Positions 1 through 9,292 are shown, counted from the first letter of the stretch. The stretch: 64,000 nucleotides of DNA from Anthoceros angustus (GCA_010909165.1 VJWM01000305.1:1-64000), one strand, 5' to 3'. Notes: generated by a model not told the origin, from the letters alone. Made by a program: numbers and translations.

Positions 1-420
1 AAGGTTCCCAAAGGTACTGCCGACTCTATAACCCAACACAATATAAGGGAGCAACTCATCCCAGCACTTGGGTTCCACAGTGATACAGTACTTCCTGAGA
101 GCATCCTTGAATGTCTGAACCAACCTCTCTGCCAGACCATGAGCTTGAGGATGATCCCGAGATGTCTTCCTGTGGTCAATCAAACTTCTGTCCAGCAACG
201 TCTGAAATTCGCCTCTGTATTTGTTGCCCTGATCAGTGAGCACCTCTGCACAGCTCCCGAATCTGCTCAGCACACACTGCAGAAAGGCTGTACTGGTGTA
301 GTGTGAGGTCCTCTGAGGCAGAAACGCTACCTCCACCCACTTGGAGAAGTGCTCAATCATCACCATGCAGTGACGATTTCCCTGTTTTGTCAACGGCAGT
401 TCTGGCATCAAATCCACCGA
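1..420 (-). CDS. Ty3/gypsy integrase core, partial (runs off window)
   Basis: The minus strand is open for all 140 codons and leaves the window at base 1. It shows the retroviral-type integrase core that joins element cDNA to host DNA. The first catalytic Asp lies in VDLMPELP, followed by MIEHFSKWVEV. The second Asp is in LTDQGNKYRGEF and the Glu in HGLAERLVQTFK, 35 residues later, so the D,D-35-E triad is complete. The sequence differs clearly from the four integrase copies further right (which read MGTHF and GLTEKTNG), so this is another Ty3/gypsy lineage. Similarity stops abruptly at 420, where a stop codon and unrelated sequence begin, suggesting truncation by a later rearrangement. Confidence 0.8.
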
Positions 421-447
421 TCACCTGACTCTACTAGAAAGGGCAGC

Positions 448-618
448 CTATGTTACACTTTTTGTTAAGATTTGAACCCCCCCTTGTTGCAATTATGTTA
501 AAATCTTGGGGTCTTGTTACACTTTTTGGGCCCCTTGTAACACTCAGGGTTGGAAACCAACCCTCCATCTTGTTACAGTCGTGTTACAGTCTTATTGCAA
601 TTTTGTTGCAATGTAGTG
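448..618. repeat. GTTACA / GTTGCAA-rich segment
   Basis: The motifs GTTACA and (G)TTGCAA, with the variants TGTTAA and GTAACA, recur about ten times in 170 bases. The segment lies between the truncated integrase and the accessory-gene fragment. There is no coding signal. It could be a degraded LTR end or a short minisatellite; I cannot assign it. Confidence 0.4.
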
Positions 619-926
619 AGAGGTGGTATCTAGCCTCTTTCTCTAGGAGGGTGGAGCGTGGCAGGAACGAAAGGAAAACGTGGAGGGAGAGCTTCCAAAT
701 TGCTGCCACAAGTGTAAGGAGGTGTAGATTACTCTTGGAGGAGTTTTCTTTGCAACCCACAGCAGGAGGAGTTGGGGTTTGAGGAGCCAAGGTGTAAGGA
801 CCATGTGGTGAGAACAAGGGCAAGGTACGAGGCGTGGAAGGAGCTCCTCTGGGGGAGACACATGAGGAAGCCGCAGATAGGCTCGAGATTTGGGCCAGAG
901 AGAGCGATGAGATGGAAGGAGGATAG
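619..926 (+). pseudogene. Degenerate N-terminal part of the accessory gene
   Basis: Short plus-strand reading segments (RRVERGRNERK, then a Glu/Ala-rich stretch) parallel the basic N-terminal region of the accessory gene found on the minus strand at 6740-7012, which has VRVPRRVERGKIARK. Stops interrupt the frame. The conserved middle domain seen in the other copies is missing here: this piece runs almost directly into the PTxVG repeats at 927. I infer an internally deleted copy. Confidence 0.45.
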
Positions 927-1748
927 GTGCCTACTATGATAGGAACAACTCCTACCACGGTAGGAGTCACACCTACGAGGGTAGGAGGTGTGCCCACAGT
1001 GGTATGGGACCCAACCCGCTCCTTCATAAGGGAACCTACGGTGGTAGGAGGTAGTCCTACCGTGGTAGGAGACAACCCCACGGTGGTAGGAGGAAGACCT
1101 ACCACGGTAGGACACAGACCTACGGAGGTAGGAGCAACTCCTACCACGCTAGGAGAAAGGGGAGGACATGGTTTGGAGGCTCCTAGGCAGGAGGTGAGAA
1201 GGCAACCGACCCCGAGAGGTGGGCGAGCGGATGGAGCCACGGTGGGAAAAGCTACCCCATCAAACAACAAGCCAAGGGCTCGTCATGAGGAAGTGAGGGA
1301 TGTAAGATCCCAGGAGAAAGGCAAAGGCCTTATAGCACCTGTGAGCAAAGAAGGAGATTTGGGTTCTTTGGAGGAGATGCTGCGCATAGGGGAAATGTTC
1401 AGCAAGATCGATATAGAGCGGCGAGAGAAGGGTCGGCTTCTTGAAGATGGAGGCGGAGAAGACAAGCACATACCAAGCACGGAAGTTGCGGATAGGCGAG
1501 TGGAATCTCAACTACAGGAAGAAGCTATGGAGATGGAGTCCAAGGTGGAAACCTTGGAGAAAAACCTTGAAGCCAGTCAGCAAGAAGTGTTCGACCGCAT
1601 GAGGGAGAATAAGGTTTTGACCAAGCAGGTAGCCGCCCGTGAAGCACAAGTCAAGCAAGTCGCCCATTTGAAGGATACATGGGAGAAGAGGTCGGAGCAT
1701 AATCACAGGCTGCTGAAGGAAGAAGAGAGGAAGCAAGCTCAAGCATAG
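927..1748 (+). CDS. Accessory-gene fragment: PTxVG repeats plus coiled coil
   Basis: This is an intact 273-codon frame. Residues 1 to about 77 hold some twelve PTxVG pentapeptides (PTMIG, PTTVG, PTVVG), encoded by clustered CCTACC..GGTAGG palindromes. A Lys/Arg/Glu-rich spacer follows. From about residue 145 to the end is a heptad-rich coiled coil with SLEEMLRIGEMFSKID, VETLEKNLEASQQ and NKVLTKQVAAREAQVKQVAHL. The last two blocks match the minus-strand copies at 4721-5131 and 21094-21366, so this is the second half of the retroelement accessory gene. No catalytic motif is visible. The function is unknown; self-association through the coiled coil is an inference. The start shown is simply the first ATG in the repeat; the true gene began further upstream. 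Confidence 0.6.
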   Translation: MPTMIGTTPTTVGVTPTRVGGVPTVVWDPTRSFIREPTVVGGSPTVVGDNPTVVGGRPTTVGHRPTEVGATPTTLGERGGHGLEAPRQEVRRQPTPRGGRADGATVGKATPSNNKPRARHEEVRDVRSQEKGKGLIAPVSKEGDLGSLEEMLRIGEMFSKIDIERREKGRLLEDGGGEDKHIPSTEVADRRVESQLQEEAMEMESKVETLEKNLEASQQEVFDRMRENKVLTKQVAAREAQVKQVAHLKDTWEKRSEHNHRLLKEEERKQAQA

Positions 1749-2591
1749 CAAGCAAAGGTGGCACAAGAGCGTGTTGAGGCACATGAGAAGGTAATGGCCG
1801 CCCAAGCTTTGAGGTCCGTGATTTGGAAAGGGAATCAAGAGATCTCCGCCGAATTTTGGGAGTGAAGGAAGGGGAATTGGAGAGTGCCAAGCATGTATTG
1901 CAGGAGGGTCGACTCCTTCAAGGCAAAGGATGAAAAAGACTGGGAAGAGAGCTGAAGTTATGGTGCACCAAATGCTAGTCATTTGCAAGATGGAGGCACA
2001 GCCACAGGAAGGCAGTATTGCAGATGGGCTGCAACATGGTGAAGGAATCGCAAAGGGGTGTACGTCATGAAGGCGGAATTTGCAGTAGGGCTGCAAGTGG
2101 ACGTGAAGGGAGGCCGTTGTGGTGGCCGCGAGGAGAATTGGGCAGCAAGGTGGGCTGAAACGAAAGTTGGTGGAGGAGTTCGCCAAGGAGAAATGTTGGT
2201 AAGGAGCTTGGTGAGGATCTCAACACGGGATCAGTACAATTTATTTTGCAAGATGGTGCATATGGTAATTTGGTGTGTTGGATACCAAAGTATAAAAACT
2301 CCGGAGTTAAGCGCCCTGTGGAACGCAAAAGTTTGGGCAAGCAGTCCAAAAGAGCCAGAAAACAAACAAGTTTGATTTTTTTTGGCTAAAAACAATTGAA
2401 GAGGAGCATGCCAGAAAATTTTCTGAGAACCTTGAAGCTGGAGTTGTAGGATATTGTTAGGAAGTCGAAGGGGACATCCCAGGAAAAAGAACGGGTTAAA
2501 ACGACCCCCAAGCAAGATAGAATGGCAGTCCGAAAGGGCGGTAGGCTGGCAGACTACCACCGTAGGCTGCCAAACTACGCCGGTAGGCTGA
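1749..2591 (+). pseudogene. Degenerate C-terminal tail of the accessory gene
   Basis: The frame after the stop at 1748 is broken, but the DNA continues to match the plus-strand copy at 43930-44240. Shared landmarks are a run of T followed by GGCTAA, a stretch ending GTAGGATATTGTTAGGAAG, and decayed palindromes (CTACCACCGTAGG, CTACGCCGGTAGG) at 2553-2591. It ends exactly where the minus-strand LTR begins, so the LTR element and this copy meet in opposite orientation. Confidence 0.5.
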
Positions 2592-4055
2592 TGTGGGAGG
2601 CAGATCCCGGGGCTTCCGAGATGCACCCTCTGGCGGCCACACTTATCCCACTGTCGTTTCGTACGTTGGGTTTCATCCCATGAGACTTGGGGAACAGTCG
2701 AATCTTGAGAAATCCGTCACTACCTGCAACTACGCACTACCTCAGCCTTCTAAACAAGCAAGGCGCCCTCTCACGCTCCCTCTACAGCTCGCGTCTTTGT
2801 AAACTCACCAAACCTCAACCTACAGCGACACCACACAATTGCAGTTCGTCTTATGACAAGGTGTCTATCACGGGCGCCAGGACCCCGACCCACACCGCAA
2901 CCGTCCCTACTCCTAAGACACTCTTCTCCACACGGGCGCCCTCTTACTTGCAGTTGGGATTCGTCCCTTAGGCTCTGTGGCCTTAGTTTTCCTACACTCT
3001 AATCCTCCTCACAACTCTCTCAATCAACAACGCCCTCTTCTTCTCTACTCATCTACCCTTCCTTCCTCCACAATCTCCTACTCTAACACCAATTGCTGGC
3101 TCATTAATTCCAACTCGCCCTTAACAGGGTCCGGAAATTAACGAGTTCTTCCTTGGGCGGTTGCTATGTGGTTTGCAGACGGCGAGAACCTCCGAGTCTT
3201 TCCTGCGGTCTACCCTCAAGCCGAGTTCCTTGAGCATCGCCACACACTCAAAGCAAAACAATTCACACAACCATTCACAAGGGGCGGCTAGCGGGCGCTG
3301 CAAAGAGCAAGCCCTCCACCCGGCCTCCGACCGCGTTCTCCTCTCTACCGGACCTGCGTTGGCTTGCGGACGAAATTCACTGCACACAAAGTGAAGGACT
3401 CGGGAGGATGGGGCGCAAGACACGATAATTTTACTTCACAAGCTCCCTCCTTTTATAGGGAGGTCCTCACATACAGCCTCCCACAGCGCCCTCACAGCCT
3501 TTGCCTCCTTATTTTAGTGTATCCCTGATTTAAGTTCGACATCCAAGCATCTTGGGTAAAATTCTATTCTAGCAAATTCACCTATGTGAGCCTTAATGGC
3601 TCTGTCAACATTCCTATCTAGCTAGTCAACACACTCTCTTTGGGTGACAAGCATTAATGCTGTCCTCCTCTAAAGAAAAGTCTTCCCAAGTGGCATCTTG
3701 CCCCATGTCTTCAAGCTAATTTAAGGACTTCTTATGAATCCCTTCCTTATCTTGATGCCTATCTTGAGTTCCTTCCTCCAATAAAATAGCCGGGCTCTCT
3801 TAGCCTTGGCTCATCCTCGACTTCTCCTCTTCCTCTCACTTGTGGAGCAAGTGAGCTCCTTGCACCCATGTTAGGAGGTTGGTCTTCTCCTTGTGATTCT
3901 TGCTCCATTCTGCAAGATCAACCCCTCTTCCTTCTTTCTGCAAGGGCCAAGGTACTCGCCTCCCGTCAAATCCATGCTAGCACCTTTGAATCCGCTTCTT
4001 CCGGCCCTCCTACCATGGTAGGACCTTCTCCTACCAGTAGGAGTTCCTACAGTCA
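2592..4055 (-). repeat. LTR 1 (family A, 3' LTR of element 1)
   Basis: It matches 18938-20410 along its full length and 21419-22141 in part. On the minus strand it starts TGACTG after a polypurine tract and ends CTCCCACA. A TATA box (CTATAAAAGG) lies at 3449-3458, which would place U3 at about 3480-4055. U3 contains a CCTACCATGGTAGG palindrome at 4011-4024 and a decayed one just after it. The end next to the PBS is firm because LTR 2 ends at the same base; the U3 end rests on the polypurine tract and is less certain. Confidence 0.75.
3449..3458 (-). promoter_or_regulatory. LTR TATA box
   Basis: The minus strand reads CTATAAAAGG, a close match to the plant TATA consensus. It lies inside the LTR between the presumed U3 and R/U5 and recurs in LTR 2 and LTR 3 with the same flanks. 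It is the likely core promoter for the full-length element RNA. Confidence 0.65.
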
Positions 4056-4076
4056 TTTCTTCTTCCTTACCCCTTC
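4056..4076 (-). promoter_or_regulatory. Polypurine tract next to LTR 1
   Basis: On the minus strand this reads GAAGGGGTAAGGAAGAAGAAA directly before TGACTG. That is the position and composition expected for the primer of plus-strand DNA synthesis. The same tract lies beside LTR 2 (about 20411-20430) and LTR 3 (22142-22161), supporting the U3 boundary. Confidence 0.6.
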
Positions 4077-4110
4077 ACAGGTGATTCTCTCCACCTGCAG
4101 CTTCTCCGCT

Positions 4111-5131
4111 TCACTTCTCCACAGTGCGAAGTTTCTCCACCCTGTTGCTTGGGACACTCTCCAAGTCTAAGGCTTCCGGTTGGACTTGCATGAGGGCCTC
4201 CCTATCATCGTCATGAGGTCCCAACATCCTCCTTTCAGCAAGTCGCAACAACTCGTTAGTGGCCTTGAGCACCTTGTTGTGAAGATGGGCTGCAAATCGT
4301 TGTTGTGCCATCTCCAATTCTTCGTAATCCTCAAGCCATACTCCATGCTCACACTTGCTTTTGTAAGCATCTCGCTCAAGGCCAGCTCACCGGTCTTGAC
4401 ATGGAGAGCCACATTCTCCGTCCTCTCATTGCGGTTGGCGGATCAATCTCTCTTGTAGGGCATAATCAGCCCGAAATCTCTCTCCGCCGCCAACATATCT
4501 TTGCACCGCCTCATGGCCTTTCTCCTTTGCCATTTCTTCCTCCAACTCCCCTATCCTCCTAGGGAGTTGTGCATTCTCCGTTCTTTGGACTTCTCGTTCC
4601 ATTTCCAATCTTTGGACAAAATGTGTCCGTTCTTCCAGCTCTTCTTCCTTCAATTCCAGCCTCGTGGATTTCTCCCAGCTCCTTTTCCATGTCACTAATC
4701 TTCACGGCACTATGACCCGCTCATGTGCCTACTTGCCTTTGTCTTGCCCTCATTTCTTTGCGAGATTGCTCTCGTCTTGACCTTTCCTCCATTAGCAGCA
4801 CTTGCTTGTCTTGCCTTCTTTTCCATGTGCGCACCATGTGAGCAAGTTGCTCCACCTTCTCCTCTCGAGCTGCCAATTGCTTGGTAAGAGCCTTGTTCTC
4901 CGAATATGATTGTTTGCCTCCTGGCCTTGTTTCAAGACTCTTTTCCAAGTGCTCCACTTGAGCTTCCATCCTCATAACATCCTCCTGCCTTGGGTTTCCG
5001 CCTACCGCAATTTCCCTTGCTTGGTAGGTCCTTGTCTTCTCCGCCTCCGTCTTCAAGAATTCAACTCTCCTCTTGGCGGCTCCTACATCTACCTTCTTGA
5101 ACATCTCCCCTATGCGCATCTCCTCCAACAT
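4111..5131 (-). pseudogene. Accessory gene copy 1: C-terminal coiled coil
   Basis: Reading the minus strand there are heptad-rich blocks in order: MLEEMRIGEMFKKVDV, VEHLEKSLETR, NKALTKQLAAREEKVEQLAHM, LKEEELEERTHFVQRLEMER, RIGELEEEMAKEKG and RMLGPHDDDREALMQVQ near the end. Frame shifts split it into two open pieces (5131-4721 and 4695-4426) plus a shorter tail. The strong Leu periodicity with Glu/Lys/Arg indicates a long coiled coil. It is the last protein module before the polypurine tract, so it is transcribed in the element's sense. No enzyme motif is present. Confidence 0.6.
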
Positions 5132-5291
5132 GTCTAAGTCTCCTTTCTTACCTCCGGAGACTCAAGGCCTTTGCCTTGCTCATGGGATCTTACATCCCTT
5201 GCTTCCCTATGATGAGCTCCCGCTCATCACTTGGTGGGCAACTCCTCCCGTGACTCCATCCTCGCCCACCTAGCAGGGGCCGGTTGCCTTC

Positions 5292-5639
5292 TTATCTCCT
5301 CTTGGGAGCTTCCAAACCGTGACTTCCTTTCCCTCCTACCGTGGTAGGAGGTGCTCCAGTAGGACTACTTCCTACCGTGGTAGGACTAATTCCTGTAGGC
5401 CTTGTCATGAGGACGAAGGGGTCCCAAACCACCTGGGAACACCTCCCACCCTCGCAGGCGGGATTCACCATGGTAGGATCTATCCTACCTTCCATCTCCG
5501 CATCTTCGGTCCAAACTTCAAATCCCCTACAACTTCTCCTTGCAAGTCCTCCTGCACATCCTCGGCCTATCTTTGGAGGATTCCTTCCGGCAATAATGTC
5601 CGGTGGTGCTGCGGCACCTCCTTTAGCGCAAAGCACCAA
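5292..5639 (-). CDS. Accessory gene copy 1: PTxVG linker
   Basis: This is an open 115-codon piece between the conserved domain and the coiled coil. It contains DPTMV, SPTTVG and PPTTVGG followed by KGSHGLEAPKRR, which also follows the repeats in the plus-strand copy at 927 (GGHGLEAPRQE). The repeats come from CCTACC..GGTAGG palindromes. The shared position in plus- and minus-strand copies shows the linker is a standing part of the gene. Confidence 0.6.
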   Translation of the reverse strand: MVLCAKGGAAAPPDIIAGRNPPKIGRGCAGGLARRSCRGFEVWTEDAEMEGRIDPTMVNPACEGGRCSQVVWDPFVLMTRPTGISPTTVGSSPTGAPPTTVGGKGSHGLEAPKRR

Positions 5640-6400
5640 GCACTCCTGTCCCTCTCACAGGCGTAAGTACACAATGTTAAAGGGATGCTTGGAATCATCC
5701 AACTCCTTACTTGTGAGTAGCCCTCTACTTCCCACAAATGCACTAGATAAGTGCTAAGATAGCATGGCCTTGGGCATCTTCATCCAACGCGTTGGGTTTT
5801 GACAACTTTTCCGGTGGTAGGTGTATGCTTCATACATGATGAGCCCCAATCCGGCTTCGCTCCTTGAGTGATCTTCCATAGAAAATGGAGGAAGGTAGTG
5901 CTGAAATATGACACCCTTGGATTGCTCACCAAGCCCAAAACAATTCTTGTGAACAATCTCCACTTGGGCTCCAAGATTTGGTCCGTCCAACCGTTCTTAG
6001 ACTTAGCCTTCATGCCCCTTGCATAAGTGTAAGGGCTCCCTTGGGAAGATCCGCCGTTGATGCACGCTTGCCTCCACTCGTTCCTTCCATCAACGTGATT
6101 CCGCTATCCTCGCTATCCGGCTGCCATATACAGCGTATGCTCCTTACGGTCCAACACCGTGGATCCGTCCGTCGTTTCTATCCGGTAAGGCGGCCAATTC
6201 CTCTTCCGTCTGCAAATTAGCAAAACACTCTTCTATCAATTCAAGGTTGGTGTAAGACCAATGTCGCCCATACACCCACTCTAGCTGAATATTCTCCTCT
6301 GCTGCCCAAGGTCGAAAGTCGAAAGGTCTCTAGAGGATAGCTGGCACATAGCACGTAAATAAGGGCATGTCAAATTTCCACCCTCAGGTCGATCCTCCAC
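5640..6400 (-). pseudogene. Accessory gene copy 1: conserved domain of unknown function
   Basis: Broken frames on the minus strand give, in order, IQLEWVYGRHWSYTNLELIEECFANLQ, a divergent stretch, then NGWTDQILEPKWRLFTRIVLGL, FLWKITQGAKPDWG, MYEAYTYHR and a Tyr-Leu-Val-His-Leu-Trp-Glu motif. The same blocks recur at 23649-24444 (minus) and at 42204-42707, 44930-45740 and 46120-46860 (plus), so this is a real, conserved domain of roughly 250 residues. I do not recognise it with certainty. The NLELIEECxxNL block is reminiscent of domains annotated in plants as putative transposon proteins, but I cannot test that. Confidence 0.55.
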
Positions 6401-7012
6401 CTTAGACCTCTTGCGCTCCTGCGCCACCTCCCTTGGTGGACGCTCCTTCCTTAGCTACTACCTCCTTGCCCTTGGTCATGGTAGGCTTGGTCATGGCCTC
6501 CTTGGTTAGTACTTGCACGAAATTGAAGAAAAGTGATGCCTCTCCTGCAATTCCTGCGGCTCACCGACTTCTTATCCTTGCAAGCGTTTCTCCTCCTCGG
6601 TGATTTGCTCTTGCTCACAGCTCAAAGGTCCTTGCCTTGCTCTCCTCCTCAGCCCTTACACCTTGGCGTCCCTCAAAACCCCGATTTCTCCTGCAGAAAG
6701 CTCAACAAAATTCCCCACGGACTCTTACACCACGGCAATTTAGGAGCCCTTCCTGCACGGTTTCCTAGCAATCTTGCCACGCTCCACCCTCCTAGGCACC
6801 CTCACGAGCTTGGCAAGTGTTGGGTTGCGCCCCAACCTTCTTCTCCCTTCTCTTCTTCCTCTTTTCCTCCTTCTTCCTCTCTTGGGCGCTGGATTTCGCC
6901 TCCTTGCTGAGCTTGCCTCCTTCTCCTCCTCAACAGGCGCGTGTCGGGCGTTGCTGTATGGGGCCTTGGGCAGCTTGAGGTGTGGCGGCGCCTTCTGGCG
7001 GAGTCTCCTCAA
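6401..7012 (-). pseudogene. Accessory gene copy 1: basic N-terminal region
   Basis: The likely start of the gene is the ATG at 7012. The first 90 codons are open (7012-6740) and very basic, with KRGRRRKRGRREGRRRLGR and VRVPRRVERGKIARK, resembling a nuclear-localisation or nucleic-acid-binding segment. Further on, in broken frames, is MTKPTMTKGKEVVAKEGAS, which leads into the conserved domain. Copy 2 (24999-25310) starts differently (MVAVPAGGHNSK) but then aligns. Binding of RNA or DNA is an inference from charge only. Confidence 0.5.
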
Positions 7013-7046
7013 GTTTCGAGTTGTGGCCTCCTGCGGGCACTGCCAC

Positions 7047-7116
7047 TTTTATAAGTCACCCAAGGGTTAGAAAAGTAACTACCATTCTATCCTGCCCTTG
7101 GATGTGTGCCACGTGG
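7047..7116 (-). promoter_or_regulatory. Candidate internal promoter: G-box plus TATA before the accessory gene
   Basis: On the minus strand a perfect palindromic G-box CCACGTGG (7109-7116) is followed about 55 bases later by TTATAAAA (7047-7054), just upstream of the basic N-terminal frame. The block is conserved in two other copies with nearly the same spacing: 9293-9362 and 25311-25380. G-boxes bind plant bZIP and bHLH factors. Promoter function is inferred. The TATA lies so close to the ATG at 7012 that a later start codon may be used. Confidence 0.45.
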
Positions 7117-7318
7117 CCCTTTCCCACCATTGATGTTAGTTTCCTAATTTCCTTATACTAAAATACCAATTTCCCTATTTTTCTAATTTCTAATTCTGAA
7201 AATTAGCCTCTAATTTCTTAATTACCTATTTTGGCCTATTTATCTAGTCCACTAAAAGACTCTATATATAGCAAGCCTATCCTGCCTAAAACATAAGCTA
7301 CTTTCCTTAGAAACCTAT
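7117..7318. other. AT-rich spacer between integrase and accessory gene
   Basis: About 200 bases of AT-rich DNA with repeated CTAATTTC, TTCTAATT and a CTATATATAG palindrome at 7262-7271. No reading frame is supported. It is nearly identical at 9363-9564 and 25381-25582, and a related AT-rich segment occurs in the plus array at 44250-44370. It separates the pol and accessory modules and lies upstream of the candidate G-box/TATA pair. Confidence 0.5.
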
Positions 7319-7660
7319 CTCCTACGGTGGTAGGACATCCTCCTACCATGGTAGGCGTTTTCCCTTTCTCCTACCACGGTAGGAGTTTCTCTGGTGGTAG
7401 GATCTCTCCTACCCTCTCCTACCATGGTAGGAGCTATTCCTACTGGTAGGTGATCAAAACACTAGCGGTCATCCTCCTACGGTGGTAGGATCTCTCCTAC
7501 CCTCGTCTACCATGGTAGGAGTTTCTCCTACGGTGGTAGGACACCTCCTACCACTCATGTAGGTTACCTTTCTCCTCACCAGTAGGTCGTTTTGACCCGT
7601 TTCTTTTCCTGCATATCCTTTGCCTTCCGACATGGTCCTACAACTCCCGCTCAAAAGGAG
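7319..7660. repeat. Palindrome cluster after integrase (PTxVG-coding)
   Basis: This run of perfect or near-perfect CCTACC(A/G)(T/C)GGTAGG palindromes is spaced by short C/T-rich linkers between the end of integrase and the AT-rich spacer. The minus strand has a 64-codon frame (7663-7469) that ends with CPTTVGETPTMVDEGRRDPTTVGG-type repeats after MSGRR. The cluster recurs in the same place at 9565-9792 and 25583-25812. It may encode a C-terminal tail of Pol, or act as DNA or RNA hairpins. Confidence 0.65.
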
Positions 7661-9010
7661 CAAAAATTTCCTTGCATGTCTTCACCAAACCATTTCTAGC
7701 AAAAGTGTGGGCTGTTCAAAGCAAACTCATTTAAGCTTGTTGCCCAAACTTTTGCGTTCCACATACTCCCCTCCTCACTGTTTGCGTCCTCGCAAACAAC
7801 AGATACTCAGTGAAGGTACTTCTTAACCTTCCACCCATTCACTCTAGTTGGCAAATCCCCATCCGGCTGCGTGGTTGCGGATCCATTCTCATACTGCCAC
7901 CACCTCATAAGGTCCCATCCATCTCAATCTAAGCTTCCAGGAAGTCCATATATCGGCTATCATATAGAAGAACCAAATCCCGGCCATGATAGCTTCTTGC
8001 TTCCTCAACTTCCCATCATGCCTATCCTTTCTAAGCTCCTGAATTTGAGTTTCTTCTAAAGCATCTTCCCTCGTTCCTCATGCTCTATGAAAGACTCTAG
8101 TCTAGCTACGGCTATCTTCTGATCATCGCTCATCCTCCATGATTCTATAGGTAGGTACTTCAAATTCTCACAGCATCACGGAGACATGCCATATGTTAAA
8201 TAATAAGGGGTCTTCTTGGTTGTCACCTTCTCTGCTGTCTGTAAGCCCACTTGAATGTAGCTTAGTGTCCCAATCATACATGTGAGTCACGATTACCTTG
8301 GTCAAGATTGTACACAACAGCCCATTCGTTTTCTCCGTCAAACCATTCGCTTTGGGATTGTAAGGAGTTGTCTTTCGATCGAATGTTGAAGTAGGTGGTG
8401 AGTCTCGATCACGAGTTGAGAAATGAGTTCCCATCAGACCAACTCCAAAGGACATCCATACCTCGTTATAATGTTCTCAAGAGAAACTTGCTCTGCGTCG
8501 TCCTTTCTTGTTGCTTGACCTCCACCATCTTTGTACAATAGTCCGTAGCCACCAAGATATATTGCTTCCTTGTCCATTGTGTGGGTGGCTTGATTGGACC
8601 TACAAAATCTATACCCACTTCTCAAATGGTGCCAAAGGTAGTATGTAGGTGAGAGGCCCTTTGTGTTGACAAAGTGGGCCTTCCAACCCTCGACACGCAT
8701 CACACCTCCTAATAAATTCCCACATCCCTCGCATTGTAGCCACCAGCACATCCAAGACCTTCTTCACGGTGATTTGCGTCGAATAATGACCACCAGCCTC
8801 TTACGCATGTAAAACACATGACCAAAAGCGCTTCTCTAATTTCCGGACATCGCGAATCTTCTCTCGGACCAAGCTTGTACAAGACCCCATCCGTAGGCAA
8901 TAAGGGGCTGTCTTGTGGAAAAACAGCTCGCCCTCCCTAGACAAACCATCGGGCATGATTCCATGCTCTAGAAAATTTCGTACCTCACCATTCAGAGATA
9001 CCTTGGGCAT
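7661..9010 (-). pseudogene. Integrase, element 1 copy a
   Basis: The minus strand encodes a nearly complete Ty3/gypsy integrase in several frames. It begins LNGEVRNFLEHGIMPDGL, FFHKTAPYCL and LYKLGPRE. The zinc-binding region ends in RRCDAC. The first catalytic Asp lies in the IDFVGPIKPPTQW region. The second falls at a lesion: the codons before GTHF are disrupted. The Glu is intact in ANGLTEKTNGLL. The C-terminus ends VNGWKVKKYL, comparable to the NGxRxKPY end of Tat/Athila integrases, and no chromodomain follows. It would insert element cDNA into the genome. The frame breaks make this copy inactive as read. Confidence 0.75.
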
Positions 9011-9292
9011 GAACGCCCCTCACGTTCAATCTCCTCCTTCCACGCATACCACGTCGCCTCCTGCCAGCTCGCCAGCAGCCCCAGGCGGCGTTGTTCCATC
9101 CACAAATCCAGTTTCTCCCGCTTTGTCCATCTTTGCAAGTTTTGAGCTGCGGCCGTTTTGCATGCTCCTCCTCAGGCGCGTGTGCGGCGCGTTGCTGTAT
9201 GGGGCCTTGGGCAGCTTGAGGTGTGGCGGCGCCTTCTGTGTGAGGCCGTCTCTTCAAGTTTCGAGTTGTGGCCTCCTGCGGGCACTGACCAC
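9011..9292 (-). other. Duplication junction: pre-integrase spacer fused to accessory N-terminus
   Basis: Up to about 9165 this is the spacer that precedes integrase (compare 11256-11405). It then switches at CTCCTCCTC to the first codons of the accessory gene (CAGGCGCGTGTGCGGCG, compare 6936). A 106-codon minus-strand frame (9305-8985) crosses the junction and so encodes an artificial fusion. I would not treat it as a gene. Confidence 0.5.

Noticed and set aside
584-1270. Minus-strand 228-codon frame as a gene
   Set aside because: It is the antisense of the accessory gene; its PTTVG repeats follow automatically from the palindromes and it has no homologous frame in other copies.
4111-7012. 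Envelope-like protein in the accessory gene
   Set aside because: The position fits env of Athila-type elements, but I see no signal peptide, no transmembrane segment and no Cys-rich ectodomain; the protein is charged and coiled-coil.
7319-7555. CRISPR-like array (regular short palindromic repeats)
   Set aside because: Spacers are short, C/T-rich, similar to one another and non-unique; repeats vary; the same clusters recur inside retroelements and encode PTxVG. There are no cas genes and the context is a plant genome.
7813-9010. Chromodomain at the integrase C-terminus
   Set aside because: After GWKVKKYL there is only the tail and the PTxVG repeats; no aromatic-cage chromodomain pattern is seen.
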